64,000 nt of DNA from Branchinecta lynchi (GCA_023053575.1 JAKZAP010000020.1:17355998-17419997), one strand, 5' to 3'; shown: positions 53,785-63,154, counted from the stretch's first letter. Numbers and translations: made by a program. The notes: generated by a model not told the origin, from the sequence alone.

Positions 53785-54130
53785 ATCAATCAATTTCTTT
53801 AATTCGTGATTGAACAAATCACATCATTTCAGTCGTTCGGTGGCTGGCAATAGCACAGTCGAAGGAAACGGCGGTAGAAATGGCCTGAACGGCATTCTGC
53901 ATTCTCGCGAATTGCTTTTCGGAGACTTCTAACCTTGCAACAAAACTAACTAACGCTTTCTGTCTCATAACATCGAAAGATTCAATATAATTTTCTAAAA
54001 ACATTTGACTATCAGACTAACGTCGATTATAGGAAAGGAGATGACGGGATGCATTGTTAAAACAAAGTTTTAGTTTACGCATCGTCGTCTCAAGATAGTT
54101 ATCAAAAAGTGGGATTTATTTGTCAATGCT
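53785..54130 (-). pseudogene. LINE ORF2 C-terminus
   Basis: The minus strand reads FDNYLETTMRKLKLCFNNAS, RHLLSYNRR, an in-frame stop, then MFLENYIESFDVMRQKALVS and FVARLEVSE, ending at 53819. 'MRKL---YNNA-R-LL ... MF---N--SF----RK' is a known end signature of non-LTR RTs. The tail is a TTGA repeat at about 53785-53800. Confidence 0.65.
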
Positions 54131-54234
54131 AGTAACCTGTAGGATGGAAGGCAGCAGAAAACGACGTAACGATACCGTACCTACAATAAATTATCTAGGA
54201 ATCGGCTGGTTTCTGATGTTAACATTGTATTGTG

Positions 54235-54430
54235 GGGGAGGGGGGGGTTATTCGTCATGGTATTTCAGAAAGAACAAGCACGGAGTACAAAGGAAAACAG
54301 TAGAATACACTTTCATAGAAAAAAAAATCAACAATTACGAAACTGAAAACACTCTGACCAACAACTGAACATGATGACATACATATACACTTAAACTCGA
54401 GAATTTCGCTCCAGGGATGGGACTTGTTTT
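54235..54430 (-). mobile_element. LINE 3' UTR, empty-site paralogue
   Basis: Matches the UTR of the LINE at 26740-27780 (TATACACTTAAACTCGAGAA, CAACAATTACGAAACTGAAA) but without the M8 MITE. The tail is TACTCCGTGCTTGTTCTTTC then ATGACGAATAA. Confidence 0.7.
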
Positions 54431-54525
54431 TACATGATGATATTTTGATCTTTATAGAAAAAATAAAATAAAATAAATTATGTAATAAGACGGAACGCTG
54501 ATGAGCAGAACAGCACTGATGAACA

Positions 54526-54804
54526 GAGCCTCGTTTTTGTTGCAATAGCGCTGCCGCATCGCTGCTACAGCACTTCTCTGCTTTTGCAGAATATGCGTTT
54601 TTTAATTCGCTTTCTTCTTGGTTGAAGCAGCAGCGCTGCAGCACCTTGCAGGGAAGCACAGACTTGGTCGGTGAGCAAGTCTGCGATTCTTGAGAAGCGC
54701 TGCCGTCTTCCTCAGAAGCGCTGCAGTGCAAAAACGGAAGTAGAAAGAATCAGTCCGGAATCGGCCGAGAAGTGGACCTGCAGCATGCAACAAAAACGAG
54801 GCTC
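54526..54804. mobile_element. Echo-type MITE, GAGCCTCGTTTTTGTTGCA ends
   Basis: Perfect 19-bp inverted ends (54526-54544 and 54786-54804). The interior repeats GCAGCGCTGC and CTTCTGC-like words. It ends 49 bp from the RasGRF donor at 54855. No exact target duplication (GAACA and AGAACA nearby). Confidence 0.85.
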
Positions 54805-54855
54805 AGAACAGCTGCCGTTAAATTTGGGTAAGAAAAGAATGGCAATGGGACTTAC

Positions 54856-55058
54856 TTGACTGATATCTGAAATCCAGGCTTGCTTATCCTGCATGGACGG
54901 TGCAACTAGAAGCACCGTGATGTTCGGCCCGCCTTTGCAGTCCACTGAGAGCTGGAAATCCAAACCGCGATAGTCCGCCGTTCTGCCACTGTTGGACGTG
55001 GCGGCGCTACTCTCGCTCATTCCGCTGGACTGACTGGATACAGAGCAAACGGAAGATT
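54856..55058 (-). CDS. Rasgrf: RasGRF-like Ras exchange factor, PH2 C-terminal half exon
   Basis: A 203-bp exon. The acceptor is ACATTTCCAG and the donor CAA|GTAAGTC. It enters in phase 1, matching the 63271 exon, and leaves in phase 0. It begins with a serine-rich insert (ESSVCSVSSQSSGMSESSAA). Then come PH beta strands, YRGLDFQLSVDCKGGPNITV and LLVAPSMQDKQAWISDISQ, which contain the conserved C-terminal PH-helix tryptophan. RasGRF1/2 have LDFK--V------FTV-L-APS-QEKAAW-SDISQ here. The insert makes the beta loop longer than in vertebrate proteins. Confidence 0.95.
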
Positions 55059-55337
55059 CTGGAAATGTAAATTCTCTTAGGAGTTATTCTCAGCTGGCCC
55101 ATTCGTTCCGCAACTGGGTTTTTGTCAATCGACCTTGTGTATCAGGCTTGACCCTATATTTATTATGATTTTATACAGAAGTGTAATTAAAACCTTGAAC
55201 CTTGTACATGAGCCGCGTTCGATTCCCCTTTTGTCAACTGAAATTGTCATTTTGACATTTAATTTGAAATTCTCGGTTATTTAGGAGCTTTCGATTAATT
55301 TCAGTCGGCGAGACGATGACATTTGCCCCGTCGTTAA
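55059..55337. other. Intron, nothing recognised
   Basis: No repeat or exon. Confidence 0.4.
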
Positions 55338-56390
55338 AAGAAACAAGACCAAAGGTTTCTATGGGATCCCAAAAATCTAACACTTGATCCAGACAACTGC
55401 GAACGAACTACCATACTTGTCCAGAAAAAAAAAAAGTTTAGAAGCGAATTCAGCGTATCTCCTTATCCGTATAAAGAACGTCTAATCAACTTCAAGTAAA
55501 ACTTCTTATAAGAAAATCCGGTTTCAACCGGATTCCGAACAAGCTATATGTCCCGGTAAAAAAAAAAGATTGTCATATACAGATTCAGCGCGTCTTTTTA
55601 CCCCTAATTATGTCATCTAATCAACTTCTGACAAAACTTATACTTTTAACAAATTTTCCGGTTTTGGCCGAATTCCGGGTGAACTTCTTGCCCTGCGAGA
55701 AAATAGTATTCACCATCGTTTTCAGCATGTCTTTCTACCCCTAAATCGAACATGTAATCAACTTCAAATAAAACTTTTACTTTTATTCAAACAATGTTTA
55801 CAACGGATACGTGACGTATCCGTATCCGTTGTAAACATTGTTTGAATAAATGTTTCAAAGTCAGCTTGGGCTCAAAGAATATTTAACTTTTACTTTTAAA
55901 AGACTTTCCGGTTTTGGCCGGATTCTGGGCTAACTACTTGTCTGGCGAAAAAATGGTTTTCACCATCGTGTTCAGCATGTCTTCTTATCTCTATATCGAA
56001 TATCTAATCAGCTCAAATAAAACTTTTACTTTTAACAAATTTTCCGGTTTTGTCCGGATTCCGAGCGAACTACTTGTCCGATGACAAAATGGTTTTCACC
56101 GCCATGTTCAGCATGTCTTCTTACCCGATAATCGACTATCACATCATCTGTTTAAAAATATTTCATTTGCCCCTTAATTTAAACCCCCACCCCTAAATGT
56201 AGAGCTACAGAGCCCATCTACGAACTCGACCTTACTCTTGACCCAAAGAGTCCTCACACCAAGTTTCATCAAAATCATTCCCTTCGAGAGTTATAGTGCG
56301 CACAGACGGACAGACGGACGGACGGACCGGCGGACAACTTTTGCGATGTCATAGGTATCCCTCCACATACGTTTTGGGATCCCAAAAAGA
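55338..56390 (+). mobile_element. Family B element, copy 6
   Basis: Starts AACAAGACCAAAGGTTTCTA with GGGATCCCAAAA. Core units follow, interrupted by a C element at 55786-55884. The microsatellite ACGGACAGACGGACGGACGG lies at 56307-56330 and the end is ATACGTTTTGGGATCCCAAA. Confidence 0.82.
55772..55898 (+). mobile_element. Hairpin retroposon C, minimal copy
   Basis: Flanked by the 14-bp repeat AACTTTTACTTTTA, itself a B-core word. The arms are reduced to TTCAAACAATGTTTACAACG-GATACGT and its inverse. The common 3' end is present. Confidence 0.82.
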
Positions 56391-56410
56391 TGAAAGGACG
56401 AATACTAAAT

Positions 56411-56690
56411 AGTTGCGTTTTTGATCGAAGTTTGAAGTTACCTTCAAACTCAAAGGTCTCTACTTAAATACCGTTTTTGGTTGCCGGTCACAGTTTCTTT
56501 GTCCTTCAGACTCTGACCGCCGAACTTCGTGAGCTAGAAAGTTCGAAGTTTGCTTGAATCGTCGAAGAAACGTCGAACGGGCAAGGATCACCAGAGTCGT
56601 AAAAATACTAATTAAGCAAACGGTGAACTTCGACGGCGTTCGAAAACGGCTAAGCGAACGGCGAACAAAACTTCAATCAAAAACGCAACT
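56411..56690. mobile_element. 3-bp-TSD MITE, CTTCGAC type, copy 2
   Basis: Ends AGTTGCGTTTTTGATCGAAG and CAATCAAAAACGCAACT are flanked by AAT on both sides. The interior matches 26836-27129. Confidence 0.92.
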
Positions 56691-56934
56691 AATGAAATGA
56701 TACCAGCGAGAAAAGTCAACTCTATATTTGACTGGTGCTTAACTGGCGCAAGGTATTCGAACCAAAAACAAACAAGCACAAGAAGTCTTATAATCCCCAC
56801 AATACGAACATGCGCAGTCGAATTGATTCCCGATGCTCTGCCGGACGCAAGCTACGCGAAACATCACTATTGGCTATATCTACAAATAGCTAATCGCAGT
56901 AGAGCCCCGGAAAAGAAAAGTCGAGAGTAACGGA
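56691..56934. other. Intron, nothing recognised
   Basis: No supported feature. Confidence 0.4.
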
Positions 56935-57605
56935 GCGGGATTGAAAAGGGAGGAAATAAGGGATTTGATTAGTTGTAGGGCAGACAGTCTGCCTCTTGGG
57001 GAGAGAAGGCGGTATACTGGGAAGGCAAAGGGTCGGTCCGGTCCTTACTCACGTCTGATTTCTGGTAGTATGGATGAGAATTTGAAACACCTGTTGTTTG
57101 AATGCGAAAATTTGAGTGTGAAAAGTTTTTCCGTATCAAGATTAAAGTTAATTGCAGTATTTGCTACTCAGATTATTCTCATCTCTACGCAGATAAGATT
57201 AGTACCAAATAGAAATAAGATGAATCCGAGTAGCAAATACTGCAGTTAACTTTAATCTTTGCACGGAGAAACTTTTTACAGTGTAGTTTATACATTTTGG
57301 GAGTAAATGAAAGAGGGGTGGATGAAGAATGGATGTGTAGGATCATGGGAAATAGCTGTTTTATGAGTATTAAACAGTTGGCGAGGCTCCTCAGGGTAGC
57401 CCTAGTCCATAGGTCTAACCGTTGCCGAAGCGTTCGAGGCATAGCAGATCTGGGCTTGGAAAGTTATGTGTAAATAAGAGTATCAAAATTTATGTGTTAC
57501 ATGTTGTGTCTTCTTGTCTTTTTTTCTTTCTTTTCTTGTCTTTTCTTCATACTCCATTTGTGACTTATGTCTTAAAAATGGGAAATAAATTTCATTCATT
57601 CATTC
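56935..57605 (+). pseudogene. LINE ORF2 C-terminus split by a family P MITE
   Basis: It reads RADSLPLGERRRYTGKAKGR then MDENLKHLLFECENLS. After removing 57114-57285 it continues YILGVNERGVDEEWMCRIMG, IKQLARLLRVALVHRSNRCR and LGLESYV stop. It parallels the C-termini at 5915 (H-x4-C knuckle; here the first cysteines are lost) and 60800. The UTR and ATTC-repeat tail equal those of 39175-39300. Confidence 0.75.
57114..57285. mobile_element. Family P MITE, copy 4
   Basis: GAGTGTGAAAAGTTTTTCCG at the left and AACTTTTTACAGTGTAG at the right; GTTAATTGCAGTATTTGCTA and its inverse lie inside. It is inserted in the LINE reading frame. Confidence 0.75.
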
Positions 57606-58187
57606 ATACTGCCTTTTGAGCACCGTATGTTAACTTCCTCGCTGGATTACATTCTATACTCAGAAGAAAGGACCTTCGACTTATACGCTCGACATAGTTC
57701 AGATATCTGAGATTTCTTCACTACCTACCACGACGTACGCGGATCCGCTTCCTGGTCCGCGGTTTGTTAATTTCCGACCCATTGTTGACGCTTGAAGCCC
57801 TCTCCTTTAATTTCTGTTCTCCGATAGGAAACATACCTGTCCACGATCCCGTCAATGTGATTCTAAATTAGTGAACCTTTATGGAAAATATTTGTTGAGT
57901 GTTGTGCGATTATTTTATATTTCTTTGTCGTTTTCTACTGCACTTACGCTCTTAGGCAGCGCGTCATAAATCCTTCATTCATTCATAGGAATAGGTGCTT
58001 ATAGAAGGTATTATTTGTGTTTGTTTGTGTTTATTTTTCATGTATTTGCCATGGCCTTTGGCTCTTAATGTAAATAAATCTCATCTTATCATTGTGACCT
58101 CACTACAAATGAGGCGGGTTACACACGCCTGCTACGGTCTTTACCTCCAATGCGTAGCGACTAATAGGGAAGTAGACAGCCGTCAAC
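57606..58187. other. Intron with two LINE-tail remnants
   Basis: GCGCGTCATAAATCC plus TTCATTCATTC (57959-57985) and TTAATGTAAATAAATCTCAT (58063-58082) look like LINE ends. No exon found in 57720-57860 despite fair ORF-like composition. Confidence 0.4.
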
Positions 58188-58662
58188 TTAAAGTTTAACT
58201 GAACAGGCAACTTATTTTTACATCTTAGATTCAAATACATTGAATTATTACAACACCTATTGGGGATTTTCATTCTGTCCACAGTAGTCTTCAGTAGGGA
58301 CGTTAGGAATGTGGACGCTTTCCCATGGTGAATCCGTCCACAATTCGCCCGCGAAAATCACTGCACTATCACTATCACTAGCTAGCACTAGTTTTTGGCA
58401 CTGCAGACTGCAGACACTTCTTTGTTTATTTGATACACAATTTATTTACTCGTTTGCTGCTGGTATTGTTGCCAAATGTTCCAGGCACCATAGAGATATC
58501 ACAAAAACGGGAAGAGCGGCAAGCACAATGGGATAATCGATGATTTGGAAATATCAGAAAAACAAACTAACGCTTTTTCATCGGGTTTTCAAGATTATTT
58601 AAGCGAACAAGTGATGGGTAACTAGACTGTCGTATCCTAGCCCTTTTCGGTTAAACTTTAAA
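58188..58662. mobile_element. Family D element, copy 4
   Basis: Ends AAGTTTAACTGAACAGGC and CCCTTTTCGGTTAAACTTT, with TTAA at both edges. The interior is diverged and includes a CACTATCACTATCACTAGCT-AGCACTAG run. Confidence 0.65.
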
Positions 58663-58707
58663 GCTTAACAAGTAGCTCAAACTTCGCTCAGTTTTGTCGG
58701 AGTACCC

Positions 58708-59044
58708 CACTGTCAGAAGTTTAACAACAGATAACACGAGGATGCGCGGTTTCAACAGGCAATGCGGAACAGATAACACTTCGGATGTTATCTGTTGTGT
58801 TTTATATGTGTTAAGCGTTACCATCAGGAAGAACCGAAAAACCGCCAAAAAGTATCTGCTAAGTTTTCCGACATCATGACGACAAGGATTAAAGCCAGTA
58901 GATACTTCTTTGGCTCTTCTCAACAAAGCTTGTTATGCATAACGTTTTTAAACATAAGAGATAACAGCCAAAGTGTTATCTGTTACGCATTATGTGTTGA
59001 AACCGCGCATCCTCGTGCTATCTGTTATGAAACTTCTGACAGTG
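58708..59044. mobile_element. Family Q MITE, complete copy
   Basis: Ends CACTGTCAGAAGTTT and AAACTTCTGACAGTG. The subterminal ACAGATAACACGAGGATGC has its inverse in the right arm. The interior repeats GTTATCTGTT words, with GAAGAACCGAAAAACCGCC versus GGCTCTTC. Other copies are at 17047 and 60701. Confidence 0.85.
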
Positions 59045-59221
59045 CCATGGTCGTTGCATGGGACCAAAGACGGAGGTTCTACTGGCTTATTTGTTCTTGA
59101 TCAAACCACGTACAGGAGTGTGGTGGCAGATATTAGAGCTGCTTTCAAGAGAAGACCGGATCACGGCCGGAGAAACGTGACCTAGAAAACTAACTGCAGG
59201 AATCCAGCGACAGCTTCAAGG
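59045..59221. other. Short intronic stretch, nothing recognised
   Basis: No supported feature. Confidence 0.4.
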
Positions 59222-59229
59222 CCGTAGTA

Positions 59230-59860
59230 GGGATCGAATAAAAAGAGGCACGCCACCGCTCGACTTAGCCTACTGTAGGAGACACGAGTAGTAAAAAGAG
59301 GCACAGAAACTAAAAGGTCCCTTTCCTGCTTTGGAATGAGGGGCAGGAAAAATGTTCTAACGTGACTTCTTTCAGGCTCTGGAGTAACGAACTCCCACTT
59401 CCCTAGGTTCACAGAGACGTTCACACTGAGGCGATATCGGCCATCGAAGAGATTTTCGTCGCCAAAATCGGCGATTTCTGTTGCTTCGTCAGGCGATTTT
59501 CAATGTTGGGAAAATTCAACTTTAATCGGGCGACAGTACGATTTTATGCATGCAATAGCAACATGGACGACCCTTTTGATGATTCACTTTTAGAAAAATT
59601 AATTCTTTTTTCTGATTTTAATTATTTTAAGGGTTATTTTTAGTTATTTTTCAATTTAAGTTCTGTCGCCGACGAAAATTCAGTGTGAACATCCAGGCGA
59701 TAAAAATCTTCTGTAGCTACGATTGAAAAATCTCGTTCATCGCCGCGATTTGTTTTGTGTGAACCTACGGTTCCTTCTCCTTGTCGACTTCTACTTTTGC
59801 TAATCTCGTTTTATTACTCGTGCTCCTGCGCCGTGCCGTGCCCCTTTTTAGTCGACCCCC
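59230..59860. mobile_element. Composite element O carrying M10, copy 2
   Basis: Ends GGGATCGAATAAAAAGAGGC and the inverse of GGTCGACTAAAAAGGGGC. Flanked by the 8-bp repeat CCGTAGTA (59222-59229 and 59861-59868), consistent with hAT. M10 occupies 59402-59770. The arms match 46222-46313 and 46720-46868 in inverse orientation. Confidence 0.82.
59402..59770. mobile_element. 3-bp-TSD MITE M10, copy 2
   Basis: Ends CCTAGGTTCACAGAGACG and the inverse of CCGTAGGTTCACACAAAA, flanked by TTC. The interior has GGCGATATCGGCCATCG and TTTTCGTCGCCAAAATCGGC words. Confidence 0.8.
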
Positions 59861-60054
59861 CCGTAGTAAGCACCGGCGACGCTAACAGGCAACACAGCCT
59901 TGTCGCTAGCAAGTGCGGTTTAAGGTAATGGTTTGCAGTCGGCACGGTAAAGGGTAATTTTATTTATTTTTGCCGACAAGTTGGAGTTTGAAGCAGAACA
60001 CGCAACTAGAAAAGTTTTTTTGTACGAAAACACGCCAACAAAAATTGTCTGTAT

Positions 60055-60086
60055 GCTTTTGTCGGGGCTTCGTGCCCGACAAAAGC
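60055..60086. repeat. 11-bp-stem hairpin
   Basis: CTTTTGTCGGG and its exact complement CCCGACAAAAG enclose GCTTCGTG. Flanking sequence has the direct repeats GTGGCGAAAAT and AAAACATCCCTG (60118-60180). Confidence 0.65.
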
Positions 60087-60211
60087 CATTTGGGGTAAAA
60101 TTGTGCCGACGGATTCTGTGGCGAAAATGCCATATGGCAAAACATCCCTGTGGCGAAAATCACCATGTAAAACATCCCTGACTAAAGTGGACCAATAACC
60201 AAAATATGATA

Positions 60212-60335
60212 ATAGTTGCGTTTTTGCAGACACCATGGTATCTGTTACCACGGTAACTGGATCTGCAATTAGTCGTTTTTGCAGTTACCGATGTATGTGA
60301 TACTAAGGTTGCTTTGAAAAAAAACGACACTTAAG
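60212..60335. mobile_element. Truncated GATACCACGGTATC-type MITE
   Basis: Starts ATAGTTGCGTTTTTGCAGAC and contains GGTATCTGTTACCACGGTAA and TCTGCAATTAGTCGTTTTTG, both found inverted at 4080-4120. The right end is lost. Confidence 0.7.
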
Positions 60336-60700
60336 AAGTATTTCTACTGGCTAGACTAGAGCTGATTTGGTAAAAATATTCGAAAACAAGTAGGTATACT
60401 TTTGCATCGAGGCGAAAGGTAGGCTACTTATAACTTTTTCAGAAATTCTCACTCACCAAATTTCCCCCCGAAGTCAATACCTCGAATGTCACACTAGCAC
60501 AACCACAGCACGCGTAGTTAAACCGAAGTATTTACTGTTAAGCACAACCAATATTTCTTATTATATCTAAGGAGGAACATCTTCAACCGAGCGGATTATG
60601 GGGAGGATTGTAGAAATAATGGGAGGATCGGGGAAATAATGGGGACAAAAGTTTTTGGGGAAGGAAGGGGATTAGGGAGGTTCTTGAACATAGCCATAAC
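60336..60700. other. Intron, nothing recognised
   Basis: GGGGAAATAATGGG-type words at 60600-60660 are loosely repeated. No exon. Confidence 0.4.
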
Positions 60701-61340
60701 ACTGTCAGAAGTTTCATAACAGATAACGCAAGGATGTGCAGTTTCAACTGGTAACACTTAGGATATTAGCTGTTATGTTTTTCAAACGTTACTCATTAAA
60801 ACATTATGGGGTTTGTGGAAGAATGGGGTTTGTGGGAGACTGTGAGGTATTGAATGGGTTGAGACAAGAGTTGTTTGGAGTGAAAGCGTGTGGGAATGAG
60901 TGGATAATTGAGAGAATGAAAGAGAAAAGTTTCCAGGCTATTCGATGGTTTGGAAGGTTCTTCCGGATAGGGTTAGCACACAGGGAAAATTGTATATCCC
61001 TGTAGTCTTAAATATCGGCATAGTGTTCTTGTTTTTATATATATTTTTTCTTTTGTTGTTTTGGTGCGATAGTCCTTGTTGGCTTTTATGCAGTAAATAT
61101 CTATCTATGTATGTATCTATCTACTTATGCATACAAGAAGCCGAAACACCGCCGAAAAAACATCTGCTGATGTTTTTGTTTGTCATCATAATGTAAAAAA
61201 AAGGCAGCAGATGCTTTTCGGCTCTTCCTGGCAATGCTTGTAATGCATAAAACTTGCAAAATCCTAACAGATAACATTCCAAGTGGTATCCGTTGAAGCT
61301 GCACATCTTTGTGTTATTTGCTATGAAACTTGTGACAGTG
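60701..61340. mobile_element. Family Q MITE, LINE-interrupted copy
   Basis: Ends CACTGTCAGAAGTTTCATA and AAACTTGTGACAGTG. The left part reaches about 60800 and the right part resumes at about 61133 (AAGAAGCCGAAACACCGCC). Confidence 0.8.
60800..61130 (+). pseudogene. LINE C-terminus with ATCT tail
   Basis: It reads CEVLNGLRQELFGVKACGNE, WIIERMKEKSFQAIRWFGRF, FRIGLAHRENCISL stop (61003), parallel to the last part of the LINE at 57287. The tail is ATCTATCTATG...ATCTATCTAC. It is inserted in a family Q MITE. Confidence 0.7.
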
Positions 61341-61484
61341 AAGCACCGAGATTTTTCTTTTATTTTTTTGTAGGCTATTGCTGTTGTTCAGAAACGTTTT
61401 AATTATGTTCCGCTATCGTCCGATGCGTTTTTTTTTTCTTTTCCTTTTAGGGAATCAGGTTTTTCCCGGATATTCGCTGCGTTC

Positions 61485-63154
61485 TTTGTCACGGGAGTTC
61501 TCACCGGTGGTCTCCGGTTTTTCTTATAAGCCGATTTTGCACCCCACCGGTGACTACTCACCAGCCTTATAACCCGTTTTTGAACTAACCAGTGTCCGGC
61601 TTTCCCTCAACGGTGAGGACTAACCAGAACCTGCTCGGGGGCCGAGCTTCAGCGAGGGGTTAGCCAGTTTTCATCAACTCACCGGTGAACCAACAAGACC
61701 AAAGGTTTCGATGGGATCCCAAAAATTCAATATCTGATCCAGACAACTGGGTCTTGTCTTAGCCAGATCCAGTCTTCGCCAGACTCCTTGAACATTTTTA
61801 CAATTAAAATTCAGAAACAGATTAAGGCCAAATAGCTAATCACCTGAGAAAACCAAGTTCAGATTTGGATTCAGCATGTGTGTTTACCCCTATAAGTCAT
61901 ATCTGTTTTGACGAAAAGTTCCTGCCACTTCTGCCAATTTCCCGGTTCCGGCCGAACTCCAGAACTACTTGTCCGGCGAAAAAAGAAAGCTCAAAGACGA
62001 AATCAGGGTATCTTCTTTCCCCAGTAATGAACATCTAATCAACTTCAAATAGAAATTTAGCTTATAACAAATTTTCCGATTCCAGCCGGATTCCGGTCGA
62101 ACTATATGTCCGGGTAAAATACGATTGTCACACAGGGACTCAGCATCTTTTCTTACCCCTAAATCGCTTGTCTAATCAACTAGAAATAAAACTTTGACTT
62201 CCAACTGTTTTCCGGTTTTGGCCGGATTCCGGACGAACTACATGTCCGGGTAGAAACTTGTTTTCACATAAGTGTTCAGCATGTCTTCTTGCTCTAAATC
62301 GAACATCTAATCAACTCCAAATAAAACTTTTAATTTTGACAAACTTTCCGGTTTGGGCCGGATTCCGGTCGAAATACTTGTCCGTCGAGAAAATAGTTTT
62401 CACCATCGTCTTCAGCATGTCTCCCTACCTCTAAATCGAACATTTAATCAACTTCAAATAAAACTTTTACTTTCAACAAACTTTCCGGTTTGGGCCGGAT
62501 TCCGGGGGAAATACTTGTCCATCGAGAAAATAGTTTTCACCATCGTCTTCAGCATGTCTTCCTACCCTTAAATCGAACATCTAATCAATTTCAAATAAAA
62601 CTTTTACTTTCAACAAACTTTCCGGTTTGGGCCGGATTCCGGGCGAAATACTTGTCCGTAGAGAAAATAATTTTCACCATCGTCTTCAGCATGTCTTCCT
62701 ACCACTAAATCGAACATCTAATCAACTTCAAATAAAACTTTTACTTTCAACAAACTTTCCGGTTTTGGCCGGATTCCGGGCGAGCTACTTGTCCGATGAC
62801 AAAATGGTTTTCACCATCGTGTTCAGCATGTCTTCTTACCCCATAATCGACTATCACATTAGCTGTTTCAAAATATTTTGTTTGTCCCTTAATTTGAATC
62901 CCCTCCCCCACCCCTAAATGTAGAGCTACAAAGCCCATCTACGAACTTGACTGGTCCGACGACCCAACGAACCCTCACACCAAGTTTCATCAAAATATCT
63001 CATTCCCTTCGAGAGTTATCGTGCTTACAGACGGACGGACAGACGGACGGACGGACAGACGGACAACTTTTGCGATGTCATAGGTATCCCTCCACTTACG
63101 TTTTGGGATCCCAAAAAACGCGTTTTAAGAGACGAACCGGACACTGGTGACAAA
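61485..63154. mobile_element. Echo-type MITE, CACCGGTGA words, split by a B element
   Basis: Left TTTGTCACGGGAGTTCTCAC and the inverse of right TTTGTCACCAGTGTCCGG. CACCGGTGA, CCAGTGTCCGG and AACCAG words repeat in 61485-61685. The short right part, 63118-63154, lies beyond the B element. No clean target duplication. Confidence 0.6.
61686..63117 (+). mobile_element. Family B element, copy 7, with identical 137-bp core repeats
   Basis: Starts AACAAGACCAAAGGTTTCGA with GGGATCCCAAAA. The left flank is about 300 bp, then core units; three 137-bp units from 62316 are nearly identical. It then has CACCAAGTTTCATCAAAATA, the microsatellite 63027-63062 (ACGGACGGACAGACGG) and the end ACTTACGTTTTGGGATCCCA. 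Confidence 0.9.

Noticed and set aside
57720..57860. Possible exon ending ATCGTGGACAG|GTATGT on the minus strand
   Set aside because: The only nearby acceptor gives a 26-bp exon, and exons 63271-63377 and 54856-55058 already join in frame within the PH domain.
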